Below, one piece after another: positions 19,877 to 30,810 of a stretch of 64,000 bases of DNA. Each line of letters begins with the position of its first letter. Position 1 is the first letter of the stretch. Position numbers and translations under genes: made by a program. Under the pieces are notes generated by a model. It saw only the letters and a list, made by a program, of their open reading frames with translations. It ran no database searches and was not told the DNA's origin. This DNA comes from Prochlorococcus sp. scB241_528O2 (GTDB taxonomy: Bacteria > Cyanobacteriota > Cyanobacteriia > PCC-6307 > Cyanobiaceae), in contig JFLJ01000175.1 of assembly GCA_000634115.1 (NCBI GenBank), positions 31,215-95,214 on the forward strand. Reading direction: 5' to 3'.

Positions 19877-21034
19877 ATGGAGATTGTTTGTAATCAAAAT
19901 GAGTTAAATAATGCTATTCAACTAGTAAGTAAAGCAGTTTCTACAAGACCAACTCATCCAATTCTTGCGAATATACTTTTAACAGCTGATCAAGGAACAA
20001 ATAAAATTAGCTTAACTGGATTCGATCTTAATTTAGGAATTCAATCTGCTTTTGATGGAACTGTAAAAAATAGTGGTGCTATTACGATACCTTCAAAACT
20101 TTTATCTGAAATAGTAAATAAACTTCCTAATGAATCACCTGTCTCTATAGAAGTAGATGAAAATTCAGATAATGTTTTAATAAAAAGTGATAGAGGTTCT
20201 TTTAATCTTAAAGGAATTCCATCAGATGATTACCCCAACTTGCCATTTGTTGAAAGTGGAACTTCTTTAAATATTGATCCTAGTTCCTTTTTAAAAGCTT
20301 TAAAATCTACAATTTTTGCAAGTAGTAATGACGATTCAAAGCAATTACTCACTGGAGTTAATTTTATCTTTAAACAAAACTTTTTAGAATCTGCTTCAAC
20401 AGATGGACATAGATTAGCTGTCGCGTTAATTGATAATGAAGAAAATATCGAAAATAAAGATAACTTTTATTCAAATGAAGGTGATTTATCAGTAACTATT
20501 CCAACTAGATCATTAAGGGAAATTGAAAAATTAGTGACTTTAAAAAGTTCAGAAAATTCGATAAAGCTTTTCTATGATAAAGGGCAAGTAGTTTTTATTT
20601 CCTCTAATCAAATTATTACAACAAGAACTCTTGAAGGTAATTATCCGAATTATTCACAATTAATCCCAGATACTTTTTCTAAAACTTTCAATTTTAATAC
20701 CAAAAAATTAATTGATGCATTAGAAAGAATTGCTGTTTTAGCTGATCAGCAGAGTAGTGTTGTTAAAATTAAATTGGATGATACCGATTTAGCTTTAATA
20801 AGTGCAGATGCACAAGATATTGGAAATGCAAGTGAATCAATACCTGTTTCTTATTCTGGAGAAAATTTTGAAATTGCATTTAATGTTAGATACCTTTTAG
20901 AGGGTTTAAAAGTTATTTCTTCTGAAAATGTAATTTTAAAGTGTAATCTTGCAACTACTCCAGCTGTTTTAGTTCCAGAAGATAATCTAAATTCTTTTAC
21001 CTATCTAGTGATGCCTGTACAGGTCCGTTCCTAA
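19877..21034 (+). CDS. dnaN: DNA polymerase III sliding clamp, beta subunit
   Basis: Ring-shaped clamp that tethers the replicative polymerase. The 385-aa protein starts MEIVCNQNELNNAIQLVSKA, has three repeated clamp domains, and ends with the conserved SFTYLVMPVQ. It is immediately downstream of the candidate origin. A PRC-barrel gene starts two bases after its stop, indicating co-transcription. Confidence 0.97.
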   Translation: MEIVCNQNELNNAIQLVSKAVSTRPTHPILANILLTADQGTNKISLTGFDLNLGIQSAFDGTVKNSGAITIPSKLLSEIVNKLPNESPVSIEVDENSDNVLIKSDRGSFNLKGIPSDDYPNLPFVESGTSLNIDPSSFLKALKSTIFASSNDDSKQLLTGVNFIFKQNFLESASTDGHRLAVALIDNEENIENKDNFYSNEGDLSVTIPTRSLREIEKLVTLKSSENSIKLFYDKGQVVFISSNQIITTRTLEGNYPNYSQLIPDTFSKTFNFNTKKLIDALERIAVLADQQSSVVKIKLDDTDLALISADAQDIGNASESIPVSYSGENFEIAFNVRYLLEGLKVISSENVILKCNLATTPAVLVPEDNLNSFTYLVMPVQVRS

Positions 21035-21035
21035 G

Positions 21036-21743
21036 TTGAAATTACCTAAAGAAATTTTATTAAGTGAATTACTAAATTATAATGTTAAGGGTAATATTGC
21101 CCTTAATTATGGGTGTGGTGAAAATGTTTGGATGCATCCTCCAGTTCATCGAATTTTAGGATGGTACTCTCGTCCTTCAAATTTTGATTTAAAAAGAAAT
21201 GTTTGGAGATTAAATCAAGTTAGTCAAATAATTGATAATGAAATTTATGTGAAAGGTGATCCTGCAATTTCTGATCTAGCAACTTTAAATAGATTTCCAA
21301 CTTTAATACAAGCTAATTTGATAAATAAAAATGGCTCCAAGATAGGTGTTATAGCAGATTTTTTATTTGAAATTAAAACAGGTAAAATTAAATATTATCT
21401 AGTTTCTCGATCTAATCCTAAGATTCCAGGTTCTAGTAGATGGCAATTAAATATTGAAAATATTAATGATCAACAACCAGGTTTAGTATTTTGTGAAAGT
21501 AACTCTTTGGATGATTTATCTTTAATAAAATCTAGTATTAAGCATGAATTTTTGCAACAAGGAAAAAAAATCATTGATACATTTGATGATATGAAAAATA
21601 AAGCTTCAAATAGATTAGAGAATTGGCTTGAAGAAGATGAAGATATAAACCAAAACTTAGATTTCAAACAAAAAAGTTCTTATAATAATGAAAGAAAATA
21701 TAGATCTTTCAGTGATAAAAGAGAAGATGACCCTTGGATCTAA
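21036..21743 (+). CDS. PRC-barrel domain protein
   Basis: 235-aa protein with two PRC-barrel-like segments: about residues 5-80 (LLSELLNYNVKG ... GDPAISDLATL) and about 85-150 (NGSKIGVIADFLFEIKTGKI). An acidic, basic-ended low-complexity tail follows. PRC-barrels are found in photosynthetic reaction-centre H subunits and in RNA-processing proteins, and this one has no assigned role. The start is a TTG one base after the dnaN stop. It is followed by purL within 3 bp, so it sits in a dnaN-purL-purF transcription unit. Confidence 0.8.
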   Translation: MKLPKEILLSELLNYNVKGNIALNYGCGENVWMHPPVHRILGWYSRPSNFDLKRNVWRLNQVSQIIDNEIYVKGDPAISDLATLNRFPTLIQANLINKNGSKIGVIADFLFEIKTGKIKYYLVSRSNPKIPGSSRWQLNIENINDQQPGLVFCESNSLDDLSLIKSSIKHEFLQQGKKIIDTFDDMKNKASNRLENWLEEDEDINQNLDFKQKSSYNNERKYRSFSDKREDDPWI

Positions 21744-21746
21744 AGA

Positions 21747-24083
21747 ATGATATATTCAGAAAATAATGATCTATATGATCTTAATGAAGCACTTAAAGTT
21801 GAAAATTTAACAATTAGTGATTATGAAGAGATTTGCAAAAGATTAAAGAGAAAACCAAATAGGACTGAACTAGGAATGTTTGGTGTTATGTGGTCAGAAC
21901 ATTGTTGTTATAGGAATTCAAAACCTTTACTATCTAATTTTCCCACTAAAGGAAAAAATGTTTTGGTTGGACCAGGTGAAAATGCTGGAGTTATTGATGT
22001 TGGAAATAATCAAAAACTTGTTTTTAAAATAGAAAGTCATAATCATCCTTCTGCAATCGAACCTTTTCAAGGCGCTGCAACAGGTGTAGGAGGAATATTA
22101 AGAGACATTTTTACAATGGGAGCTAGGCCAATAGCTGTATTGAATTCATTGAGGTTTGGTAATCTTGATAAATCATCAAATGTCGATTTGCTTAGAGGAG
22201 TTGTATCTGGTATTGCACATTATGGAAATTGTGTTGGTGTTCCTACTATTGGGGGTGAAATTGACTTCGATGATAGTTACTCTGGAAATCCTCTTGTCAA
22301 TGTTATGGCTCTAGGACTCTTAGAGACTAATGAAATAGTTTGTTCTGGAGCTAAAAATGTAGGGTCACCTGTACTATATGTTGGCAATACCACTGGCAGA
22401 GATGGTGTTGGTGGTGCTAGTTTCGCAAGTTCAGAATTGACTACTTCTTCACTAGATGACAGACCTGCAGTTCAAGTAGGTGATCCATTTATTGAGAAAA
22501 GTCTTATAGAAGCCTGTTTAGATGCTTTTAAGACAGGAGATGTAATTGCAGCTCAAGATATGGGTGCAGCAGGTTTAACGTGCAGTAGCGCAGAAATGGC
22601 TGCAAATGGAAATTTAGGTATATCCATTGATTTAGATTTAGTTCCTTCTAGAGAAGATAATATGTCTTCATACCAATATTTATTATCTGAATCGCAAGAG
22701 AGAATGTTATTGGTCGTAAAAGAAGAAAAAATTAATAACCTTATTGAAAAATTTCATAAATGGGGATTATATGCCAATGTAATTGGTGAAGTAATAGAGA
22801 CTAATGAGGTAATTATTTCTCATAAAAGTAAAATTGTTGCTCAAATTCCTACTTCTGCTTTATCAGATGATACTCCTGTGAATGTTCATAATGTTATGAA
22901 TAATCCACCTGATTATTTGTTAAAGAAATGGGAATGGACAGAAAATAATTTACCAGAAATTAAAGAGCAAAAAATATTTTCATTGAAGGATAATAAGAGT
23001 TTTTCTTATTCACAAATTATTTTAAAACTTCTTTCTAATCCCTCAATAGCTTCTAAGAGATGGATTTATAAACAATTTGACTCTCAAGTGCAGTCAAATA
23101 CAGTGTTTAAACCTGGAGAGTCAGATGCAGCTGTAATAAGACTAAGAGAACAAAATGAAAAAGATAATAAAGTTTTTTCTGGTGTTGCAGCTTCCGTTGA
23201 CTGTAATAGTAGATGGGTTTCTCTTGATCCTTTTAGAGGAGCCATAGCTGCAGTTGCAGAATCTGCAAGGAACGTAAGTTGTGTTGGCGCTGAACCAGTA
23301 GCAATTACAAATAACTTAAATTTTTCTTCTCCTGAGACTGAAATTGGATATTGGCAACTTTCATCTTCATGCAATGGAATATCTGAAGCCTGTAAAACTC
23401 TAGAAACCCCTGTTACTGGAGGAAATGTTTCCTTATACAATGAATCAAAAAATAAAAATAATGAAATTACTCCTATCAATCCTACTCCAGTTATTGGTAT
23501 GGTTGGGAAGATAGATAATGTTGAAAAAGCTATAAGTAGTGAATGGAAAAATATTTATGATGAAATCTGGTTAATTGGTTCTTATAAATCAGAAACAACA
23601 ATTGCAGCTAGTTCTTATTTGGAATATTTCCATGGAGAAATTACAGGTCGGCCTCCAAAAATAGATTTGCTAGATGAAAAATTTTGCCAGAATTTTTTAA
23701 GAAATGCTATTTTAAACAGTTTTGTTGTATCTTCTCACGATATAAGCGATGGGGGTTTAGCTATAGCTTTAGCAGAGTGTTGTATTTTGTCAGGTAAGGG
23801 TGCGTCGATAGAGTTACAGAAAGATCTTAATAGATATGATAATTTACTGTTTGCCGAAGGAGGTTCTAGAATTATTTTTTCAATAGATAAAATGAAAGAA
23901 AAAGAATGGCTAAATTATCTAAGCAAATTTCAAATAAATTCTAAATCAAGTATATATTTAAAAAAAATAGGATACGTTTCTAATGAAACTTTTAATATAC
24001 AAATTCAAGATAAAAATATCTGCAATATTAGGGTTGAGGAATTAACCGAAAAATTTAATAATAGTATTTCAGATAACTTTTAA
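21747..24083 (+). CDS. purL: Phosphoribosylformylglycinamidine synthase subunit PurL
   Basis: ATP-dependent amidation of FGAR to FGAM in purine synthesis. At 778 aa this is the small PurL type, which needs separate PurQ and PurS subunits. Conserved stretches: MWSEHCCYRNSKP with the catalytic-region histidine, ESHNHPSAIEPFQGAATGVGG, and AAQDMGAAGLTCSSAEM. It lies upstream of purF in the same direction. Confidence 0.96.
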   Translation: MIYSENNDLYDLNEALKVENLTISDYEEICKRLKRKPNRTELGMFGVMWSEHCCYRNSKPLLSNFPTKGKNVLVGPGENAGVIDVGNNQKLVFKIESHNHPSAIEPFQGAATGVGGILRDIFTMGARPIAVLNSLRFGNLDKSSNVDLLRGVVSGIAHYGNCVGVPTIGGEIDFDDSYSGNPLVNVMALGLLETNEIVCSGAKNVGSPVLYVGNTTGRDGVGGASFASSELTTSSLDDRPAVQVGDPFIEKSLIEACLDAFKTGDVIAAQDMGAAGLTCSSAEMAANGNLGISIDLDLVPSREDNMSSYQYLLSESQERMLLVVKEEKINNLIEKFHKWGLYANVIGEVIETNEVIISHKSKIVAQIPTSALSDDTPVNVHNVMNNPPDYLLKKWEWTENNLPEIKEQKIFSLKDNKSFSYSQIILKLLSNPSIASKRWIYKQFDSQVQSNTVFKPGESDAAVIRLREQNEKDNKVFSGVAASVDCNSRWVSLDPFRGAIAAVAESARNVSCVGAEPVAITNNLNFSSPETEIGYWQLSSSCNGISEACKTLETPVTGGNVSLYNESKNKNNEITPINPTPVIGMVGKIDNVEKAISSEWKNIYDEIWLIGSYKSETTIAASSYLEYFHGEITGRPPKIDLLDEKFCQNFLRNAILNSFVVSSHDISDGGLAIALAECCILSGKGASIELQKDLNRYDNLLFAEGGSRIIFSIDKMKEKEWLNYLSKFQINSKSSIYLKKIGYVSNETFNIQIQDKNICNIRVEELTEKFNNSISDNF

Positions 24084-24130
24084 ATATGAAAATTATTTCT
24101 CAACTATCAAAATTCTCAAGGAATTAAGTT

Positions 24131-25591
24131 ATGTGTGGAATAGTTGGAATAGTTTCTTCAGATGATGTAAATCAACAAATTTACGATAGTCTTTTGCTCC
24201 TACAACATAGAGGTCAAGATTCAACAGGTATAGCTACAATGGAAAATACTATTTTCCATATACATAAGTCAAAAGGACATGTTAATACTGCTTATAGAAC
24301 AAGAGATATGAGGAATTTAATAGGAAAAATTGGATTGGGTCACGTTAGGTATGCAACAAAGGGATCAGCAGAAAGTGTAGAAGAAGCTCAGCCTTTTTAC
24401 GTTAATGCTCCTTATGGAATTGTTTTGATACATAATGGAAATTTGACTAATACTAGAGATTTAGAAAAACAACTATTTAATATTGATAAGCGGCATACAA
24501 ATTCTTCAAGTGATACTGAAATGTTATTAAATGTATTTGCGACAGAATTACAAGAACAAATTCATAATCAAGAATTAGAACCTGATATTATTTTTGATGC
24601 TATCAAATCTTTACATAAAAGAATTCAGGGATCATATGCTTCAATTGCATTAATTTCAGGACATGGTTTATTAGCATTTAGAGATCCTTTTGGTATTAGA
24701 CCTTTAGTTATAGGAAAAAGACTTTCATCAACTACAAAAAAAGAAGAGTGGATGGTTGCTAGCGAATCTCTAGTGCTTGAGAATAACGATTATCAAGTAG
24801 TGAGAGATGTAGAGCCTGGAGAAGCTATTTTTATAAATCTTAATGGCGAGTTTTTTTCTAAGCAATGTTCTGAAAATCCAATATTATGTCCCTGTGCTTT
24901 TGAATACGTTTATTTAGCTAGGCCAGATTCAATTATGAATGGAATTTCCGTTTATAAAGCTCGTTTAAAAATGGGAGATTATTTGTCTGAAACAATAAAA
25001 AAAACAATTAATTCTGGAGATGTTGATGTTGTAATGCCTATTCCTGATTCTTCTCGACCTGCAGCTATGCAAGTTGCAAGACAGTTAGGGATTGAATATA
25101 GAGAAGGTTTTTTTAAAAATAGATATGTTGGTAGAACATTTATAATGCCTGGTCAGCAGAAACGAAAGAAATCTGTAAGACAAAAATTGAATGCCATGAG
25201 TACAGAGTTTAAAAATAAAAATGTATTAATTGTTGATGACTCTATAGTAAGAGGTACTACTTCTAAAGAAATTGTCCAAATGGCTAAAGATGCAGGTGCA
25301 AATAAAGTTTTTTTTACATCAGCAGCCCCTCCTGTTCGTTTTCCTCACGTTTATGGAATCAATATGCCTAATAGAGATGAATTAATAGCCCATGATAGAA
25401 CAATAAGTGAAATTGCTGATCAACTTGAAATTGACAACCTCGTTTATCAAAGCGTTGAAAATTTACGTAAATCTATAATAAGTGATTCTAATATTGAGGA
25501 TTTGGAGATGAGTTGTTTTACTGGTTCCTATGTAACAGGAACAGTAAATCAAGAGTATTTAAAATGGGTTGAGAATGAATATAAATCTTAA
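24131..25591 (+). CDS. purF: Amidophosphoribosyltransferase PurF
   Basis: First committed step of purine synthesis (PRPP plus glutamine to phosphoribosylamine). The start MCGIVGIVSS puts the N-terminal nucleophile cysteine at residue 2 with no propeptide. The glutaminase domain has LGHVRYATKG, and the PRTase domain has VLIVDDSIVRGTT. At 486 aa it is complete. It follows purL after 47 bp and ends next to the convergent gyrA-like stop with no gap. Confidence 0.96.
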   Translation: MCGIVGIVSSDDVNQQIYDSLLLLQHRGQDSTGIATMENTIFHIHKSKGHVNTAYRTRDMRNLIGKIGLGHVRYATKGSAESVEEAQPFYVNAPYGIVLIHNGNLTNTRDLEKQLFNIDKRHTNSSSDTEMLLNVFATELQEQIHNQELEPDIIFDAIKSLHKRIQGSYASIALISGHGLLAFRDPFGIRPLVIGKRLSSTTKKEEWMVASESLVLENNDYQVVRDVEPGEAIFINLNGEFFSKQCSENPILCPCAFEYVYLARPDSIMNGISVYKARLKMGDYLSETIKKTINSGDVDVVMPIPDSSRPAAMQVARQLGIEYREGFFKNRYVGRTFIMPGQQKRKKSVRQKLNAMSTEFKNKNVLIVDDSIVRGTTSKEIVQMAKDAGANKVFFTSAAPPVRFPHVYGINMPNRDELIAHDRTISEIADQLEIDNLVYQSVENLRKSIISDSNIEDLEMSCFTGSYVTGTVNQEYLKWVENEYKS

Positions 25592-28033
25592 TTAGTCTAG
25601 AAAGTTTTCCAGCCTAAAACAATTTTCAAGATATTCTCCTTTGTCTAATTTTAAAAAGTCAATTAAAAAATTTGTTTTATTAGATTTGAAATTTAATTTA
25701 TCACAGGCTAATCTGGCAGATTTATTTTTATTAGTTTCCAAATCAAGAAAATGGTTACTTGGTAGAATTTTGAGGAAGTAATCGTTTTTAAGCTGGGTTC
25801 TTTCATTCAAATATCCCAAACTATATTCATTTGCGTAATAAATATCATTGCTATTTATACAAAAGATATTTCCTTGTCTAGAAACTAAATAAATATTATC
25901 TCCATTTTGATATGTACAACAAGAAACAATTCTTTCACTTGGTAAAAGTTTTGCAAGTAATATTCCTTGTGATTGTTTAGTAGTTGGTGTTAAAGATTTA
26001 TTTGATAAATTAAATTTAAAAATTCTTCCTATTGACGTTAATATTATTAAATTTTTTTCTTCATTAGAAATAAATGAATCAATTATCTTAATATTATTTT
26101 TTAATTTTGTTATTGCGAAAGATCTATTACTTTTAATCATATCTTCATCAAATAAAACTTTTTTAAATCTTCCATCAGAATTTAAGATACATAAATAATT
26201 TTTTATCCCTTTTTTAATTGAATGAAAATTTATTATTTCATTTGGATCAATATTTCCAAGTATTTTATTATCTAATTTATAGTCATTATTAATATTTGAC
26301 TCCCAATCAATGTGGAAAATTTTTCCTGTAAAAGTTAATCCAATTATTTTAACTTTTTTATCGATATTACATATAAATTTTTGAATATTTTTATTGTCTA
26401 TAATTTTATTTACATCCTCAAATGATTTCTTATAATTATTCAAAATCATCTTTTTCAAATATAGTCTATTGTCAATATATAATTTTGTTTTTTTATTAAT
26501 CAGGTCTTCTAAGATCTGATTATTTATTGTTTCTAATTCTTTATTTTGATTTATATTTTTAATAAGTTTTGTCTTTCTTGTAACATTATATTTTTTCTTT
26601 AATATTACTAATTCTTCTATAAGTAATTTAAGTAATAGTTTTCTTTCATTTAATAATTTTTGAAAATAATTCTTTTTTTCTTGTAATTTTTTGATATCAT
26701 CATCTATTTGATTTTTTTCTAGATTTGTTAATTTTTTCAGTGGCATATCCAAAACTGAATTTGCTTGTTTTTCATTTAAGTAGAAATTATCTATTAATTT
26801 TGATTTTGCTTCTGCAGTATTTTCTGAGTCTTCAATAATCTGGATAACTTTTTTTATTTCTTTTGTGGCTTTAGATAAACCCTCTAATATTTCTAGTTTC
26901 TCAAGAGTGTTTTTCAGAAAATAATTAGTTCTTTTTCTAATTGTTTCTTCTCTAAATTCAAGAAAATAGTTTAGATATTGTTTTAAGTTAAGTTGTACAG
27001 GTTTGCCTTTAATTAAAGCTAAAAAAATTGCACCAAAGTTAGTTTGAAGAGTTGTTTTTTTATATAAATTAGAAATTACAAGTTCAATATTAGAGTCTTT
27101 TTTTAACTCTACTACAATTCTCATTCCATCTCGATCGCTTTCATCCCTAATATCTGAGATTCCATTAATTTTTCCTGTATTAACAAGTTCTGCTAGTTTT
27201 TCAATCCAACCTGCTTTACTTATTTGATAAGGAAGTTCTGTAATGATTAATGCATTTCTTTTATGTTTACCTTTGCCTAAATTTATTTCTTCTTTATTTA
27301 TTACTCCTCTTATTGTTATTGAACCTTTTCCTGTTTCGTAGAGTTCTTCTATTGCCCTACTATAAATTATTTCTCCGCCTGTGGGGAAATCAGGTCCTTT
27401 AATAATGTTAGAAAGTTTTTTATTATTTGTATCTTGATTTTCTACTAAAGTAATTAAAGCGTCAACTATTTCTCCTAAGTTGTGAGGGGGAATGTTTGTT
27501 GCCATTCCAACAGCAATACCTGAAGAGCCGTTTAATAGTAAAAATGGAAGTTGAGCTGGAAGAACATTTGGTTCTTTTTGTGAACCATCAAAGTTATTTG
27601 AGAAATTTACTGTTTCTGATCCAATCTCTTCTAGAAATCCTTTGTAAGCTATTGGTGCTAATCTGGTCTCAGTGTATCTCATTGCGGCTGGTGGATCATT
27701 ATCAACAGATCCAAAATTTCCATGTCCGTCGAGAGTAGGATATTTAGTAGAAAAATTTTGTACTAGTCTTACCAATGCATCATATACTGCTTGGTCTCCA
27801 TGAGGATGGTATTTGCCAAGTACATCTCCAACAACTCTTGCACATTTTCTAAATGGTTTATCTGGTGTTAAACCTAACTCGTACATTGCAAATAGTATTC
27901 TTCTCTGAACAGGTTTAAGACCATCTCTTGCATCGGGAAGAGCACGACCAACTATTACACTCATTGCATACTCTAGGTAAGAACGTTGCATTTCTTCTTG
28001 TAGAGAGATAGAAGTGAATTTTTTCTTATCCAT
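25592..28033 (-). CDS. Type II topoisomerase subunit A (GyrA/ParC family)
   Basis: DNA-cleaving subunit of a gyrase or topoisomerase IV. The 813-aa protein has an intact N-terminal breakage-reunion domain with the catalytic tyrosine Y120 in PPAAMRYTE and the KYHPHGD quinolone-region motif. The C-terminal half is Lys/Asn/Ile-rich and weakly conserved. I do not see a canonical GyrA box (QRRGGKG), so a ParC-like or divergent role is possible. Cyanobacteria usually encode a second, more typical GyrA. Its stop adjoins that of purF. Confidence 0.88.
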   Translation of the reverse strand: MDKKKFTSISLQEEMQRSYLEYAMSVIVGRALPDARDGLKPVQRRILFAMYELGLTPDKPFRKCARVVGDVLGKYHPHGDQAVYDALVRLVQNFSTKYPTLDGHGNFGSVDNDPPAAMRYTETRLAPIAYKGFLEEIGSETVNFSNNFDGSQKEPNVLPAQLPFLLLNGSSGIAVGMATNIPPHNLGEIVDALITLVENQDTNNKKLSNIIKGPDFPTGGEIIYSRAIEELYETGKGSITIRGVINKEEINLGKGKHKRNALIITELPYQISKAGWIEKLAELVNTGKINGISDIRDESDRDGMRIVVELKKDSNIELVISNLYKKTTLQTNFGAIFLALIKGKPVQLNLKQYLNYFLEFREETIRKRTNYFLKNTLEKLEILEGLSKATKEIKKVIQIIEDSENTAEAKSKLIDNFYLNEKQANSVLDMPLKKLTNLEKNQIDDDIKKLQEKKNYFQKLLNERKLLLKLLIEELVILKKKYNVTRKTKLIKNINQNKELETINNQILEDLINKKTKLYIDNRLYLKKMILNNYKKSFEDVNKIIDNKNIQKFICNIDKKVKIIGLTFTGKIFHIDWESNINNDYKLDNKILGNIDPNEIINFHSIKKGIKNYLCILNSDGRFKKVLFDEDMIKSNRSFAITKLKNNIKIIDSFISNEEKNLIILTSIGRIFKFNLSNKSLTPTTKQSQGILLAKLLPSERIVSCCTYQNGDNIYLVSRQGNIFCINSNDIYYANEYSLGYLNERTQLKNDYFLKILPSNHFLDLETNKNKSARLACDKLNFKSNKTNFLIDFLKLDKGEYLENCFRLENFLD

Positions 28034-28109
28034 CAGAGCGCAAATTTAAATATGTTTTATTAACTAAATTAAGACTAATAGGTAAACAAAGATTTACCAG
28101 TATTGATAA

Positions 28110-28973
28110 TTAAGTAGATGCATTTATTTTCGACTTTGCCAATATTACATCTCTTTGAAGCTGATCATTTTGTAAAAGGATCTCAGTTGAGTTTTGCAAT
28201 TTTTCACCCCACAACTGTTCTTTTCTGTAATCATACTCAACATAGTTAGGATCTTGAGTTAAAGCTTTTTTGGCGAGTTCCATTGCTAATTTAATATTTT
28301 TCATTCTTAAACATGATGCAAGGCCTAGCAATGGTTCAGCGTTGTCCTCAATTGAGATTGCTTTTTCAAAATGTTTAATAGATTGATTGATGTTGTTTGT
28401 CTCGAAATAAGCTAAACCTTGATTATTGATTGCTTGCCAGAAATCAGGTTTAATTTTTATAGATTTATCAAATACCTTTATGGCTCCAAAGTAATTTTTT
28501 TCCATTAGTAAAATATTTCCTAATTGAAAAATAGCTTTATGGTTATTTGGTTCAAGTCGTAATCCATTTTCTAAAGCAGTCTTTGCATCTTGAAGCTGTG
28601 AAATTTTAAGATAAATATTACTTTTAGCAAAGTATATTTCGCTATTCTTTGAACTAATTTTTTGTGCCTTATTTAGAGAAATTAACGCTTGTTTATATAG
28701 CTCGTTCGCAACCTGTGCCTCAGCCAAAATCAACCATAGTTTTTCATCTTTTTTATTTATCTGTACAGCTAATTTTGCTAAATTAAGACCCTCGTCATAT
28801 TTTCCAAAATATAAAAGTTGATATGCATTTTTGCCAATAGATAAGCTTTCTTTTTCTAAATTTTTTATTGTTGGTAAATAATAATAAGGTATTAGTGATT
28901 GAACTTGTTCTACTTTAAAAAAGTAAAAACTTATTAAAGAGATGCATATTATTTTTTTTAAAATGTTTTTCAT
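28110..28973 (-). CDS. Exported TPR-repeat protein
   Basis: 287 aa. An N-terminal hydrophobic segment (IICISLISFYFF) suggests a signal peptide or anchor. The rest is a run of tetratricopeptide repeats (for example the stretch around ENGLRLEPNNHKAIFQLGN), which act as protein-binding scaffolds. It lies 4 bp downstream of queG on the same strand. No enzymatic domain is visible; this chromosomal-core TPR protein differs from those in the 53-61 kb island. Confidence 0.82.
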   Translation of the reverse strand: MKNILKKIICISLISFYFFKVEQVQSLIPYYYLPTIKNLEKESLSIGKNAYQLLYFGKYDEGLNLAKLAVQINKKDEKLWLILAEAQVANELYKQALISLNKAQKISSKNSEIYFAKSNIYLKISQLQDAKTALENGLRLEPNNHKAIFQLGNILLMEKNYFGAIKVFDKSIKIKPDFWQAINNQGLAYFETNNINQSIKHFEKAISIEDNAEPLLGLASCLRMKNIKLAMELAKKALTQDPNYVEYDYRKEQLWGEKLQNSTEILLQNDQLQRDVILAKSKINAST

Positions 28974-28977
28974 ATCT

Positions 28978-29925
28978 TTATTTATTAGTCAGATTTGCTT
29001 TTATATTTCTTCTCCACATCCAAGGTTTAATTCTTTTTAATGTAGTTCCTTTTAGATTTTGATTCCAAGTTTTATCATCCCAACTTAATGATTCGATATT
29101 TAGATTTTTAATCCATTCTTTAGGAGTAGTTTCAAAAGTATTGTTGTATGGTACTGATTTATTCCAAGGACATACATCTTGACAAATATCACAGCCTGCA
29201 ATCCATCCATTTAAATTTTTTTCTATCTTTTTAGGAATAGTTTCTTCTCTACTTTCTATTGTGTGATAAGCAATACATAGGTCTGATTGTATTACAAAGG
29301 GTTCTACTATTGCCTTTGTCGGGCACTGTTTAATACACTTATCACATTTTCCGCAAAGTGATTGATGAGGTATGTCTGGTAATAGATCTTTTGTAAGGAT
29401 TATAAAACCTAAAGTAATCCAGGAACCATGTTTTTTGTTTATTAAATTGCTATTTTTACTTATCCAACCAAGACCTGCTTCTTCAGCCCATGCTTTTTCA
29501 AGAAGTGGCGAGGTGTCAACACATATTTTCCATTTGCAATCTGGAATTTCTTTGTTGATCCATTTGCCAATATTCTTTAATTTTTTGTAAATCACTTTAT
29601 GATAATCTTCTCCTTGACTAAATTTACCTACCTTGAAGATTTTGTCTTTGTTGTTGTTTTGTGAACAAATATAATTAAATCCAACGCTTAAGACACTTTT
29701 TGCTCCTTCGAGTAGTGAGCTTATTTTTTTCCTTCTTTCTGCTTCCATCCATTTCATTTCGCCATGATAGTTTTTCAATAACCATCTGTCCAATGCACTA
29801 GTTCTTAATTTTAAGCGAGAACTACCTGGTATTGCAGCAATTCCTGATATTGCAAAACCTTCATTAATAGCTCTTTCTTTTAATTTTTTACTTATTTCTT
29901 TTTTCTCTTTGAGGGTATTGATCAT
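28978..29925 (-). CDS. queG: Epoxyqueuosine reductase QueG
   Basis: Cobalamin- and 4Fe-4S-dependent last step of queuosine synthesis in tRNA. The 315-aa protein carries two ferredoxin-like cysteine clusters, CGKCDKCIKQCP and CDICQDVCPWN. The QueG core pieces GFNYICS and EAGLGWISKNSN are also present. The C-terminal HEAT-like extension of longer homologues is reduced. It probably forms an operon with the TPR gene downstream. Confidence 0.93.
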   Translation of the reverse strand: MINTLKEKKEISKKLKERAINEGFAISGIAAIPGSSRLKLRTSALDRWLLKNYHGEMKWMEAERRKKISSLLEGAKSVLSVGFNYICSQNNNKDKIFKVGKFSQGEDYHKVIYKKLKNIGKWINKEIPDCKWKICVDTSPLLEKAWAEEAGLGWISKNSNLINKKHGSWITLGFIILTKDLLPDIPHQSLCGKCDKCIKQCPTKAIVEPFVIQSDLCIAYHTIESREETIPKKIEKNLNGWIAGCDICQDVCPWNKSVPYNNTFETTPKEWIKNLNIESLSWDDKTWNQNLKGTTLKRIKPWMWRRNIKANLTNK

Positions 29926-30072
29926 TTCTTTATTATGTATACTATCTCGTTGAAAAGTTATTTTTTGGGTAAGAAACTAATAAATATTTTAAATTTATTA
30001 AAAAAAAATATATCCTAACTAAGTAAAAACAGTTAAATTATTAGTAAAGTAAATTTAGTTAGACAAGTTATT

Positions 30073-30807
30073 TTGGTTGAATCTAATCAAAATCAAGATT
30101 CGAACCTAGGTTCTAGGCTCCAGCAGGATCTGAAAAATGATCTTATAGCTGGATTGTTGGTTGTAATACCTTTAGCCACAACTATCTGGTTGTCATCATT
30201 AGTTAGTAAATTTGTTTTAACATTAGTTACTTCTGTTCCTAAGCAGTTAAATCCTTTTATTACTTTAAATCCTTTATTACAAGATTTAATTAATCTCACT
30301 TTGGGTTTAACCGTTCCTTTGTTAGCTATTTTGCTTATAGGACTAATGGCAAGAAATTTTGTTGGAAGATGGTTATTAGAATTTGGTGAAGGTACCTTAT
30401 CAAAGATTCCTGTAGCAGGAGCAGTTTATAAAACACTTAAGCAATTGCTCGAAACTTTCTTAAGTAACAAGTCTAATCGATTTAGAAGAGTTGTTTTAGT
30501 GGAATATCCACGTGAGGGACTATATAGCGTTGGCTTTGTAACTGGTAATGTGGGCCCCTCTCTGCAACCAGAATTGGACGAAAAGTTGCTAAGTGTTTTT
30601 ATACCTACAGCACCTAACCCAACTACTGGTTGGTATACCTTGGTTCCTGAGTCTTCTGTTAAGGATTTGGATATTTCTGTTGAAGATGCTTTTAGAACAA
30701 TAATTTCGGCTGGGATAGTTAATCCAGATGAGAAAAATAATAGTACAAATCCTACATTTTCAAAATTATTTTCTCAATTACGTGCCTCTACAAATACCTC
30801 TTCTTAA
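30073..30807 (+). CDS. DUF502 family membrane protein
   Basis: 244 aa with two strong membrane spans (LIAGLLVVIPLATTIWL and LTVPLLAILLIGLMA). The DUF502 signature follows: GEGTLSKIPVAGAVYKTLKQLLETF, then VVLVEYPREG and PTTGWYTLVPES. Function is unknown; plant homologues are LIKE-COV proteins. The start is TTG. nusB begins within a few bases of the stop, so the two are likely co-transcribed. Confidence 0.85.
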   Translation: MVESNQNQDSNLGSRLQQDLKNDLIAGLLVVIPLATTIWLSSLVSKFVLTLVTSVPKQLNPFITLNPLLQDLINLTLGLTVPLLAILLIGLMARNFVGRWLLEFGEGTLSKIPVAGAVYKTLKQLLETFLSNKSNRFRRVVLVEYPREGLYSVGFVTGNVGPSLQPELDEKLLSVFIPTAPNPTTGWYTLVPESSVKDLDISVEDAFRTIISAGIVNPDEKNNSTNPTFSKLFSQLRASTNTSS

Positions 30808-30810
30808 TTG

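Noticed and set aside
23084..23479. 131-codon frame antisense to purL
   Set aside because: Shadow of a well conserved purL segment with no start context or homology.
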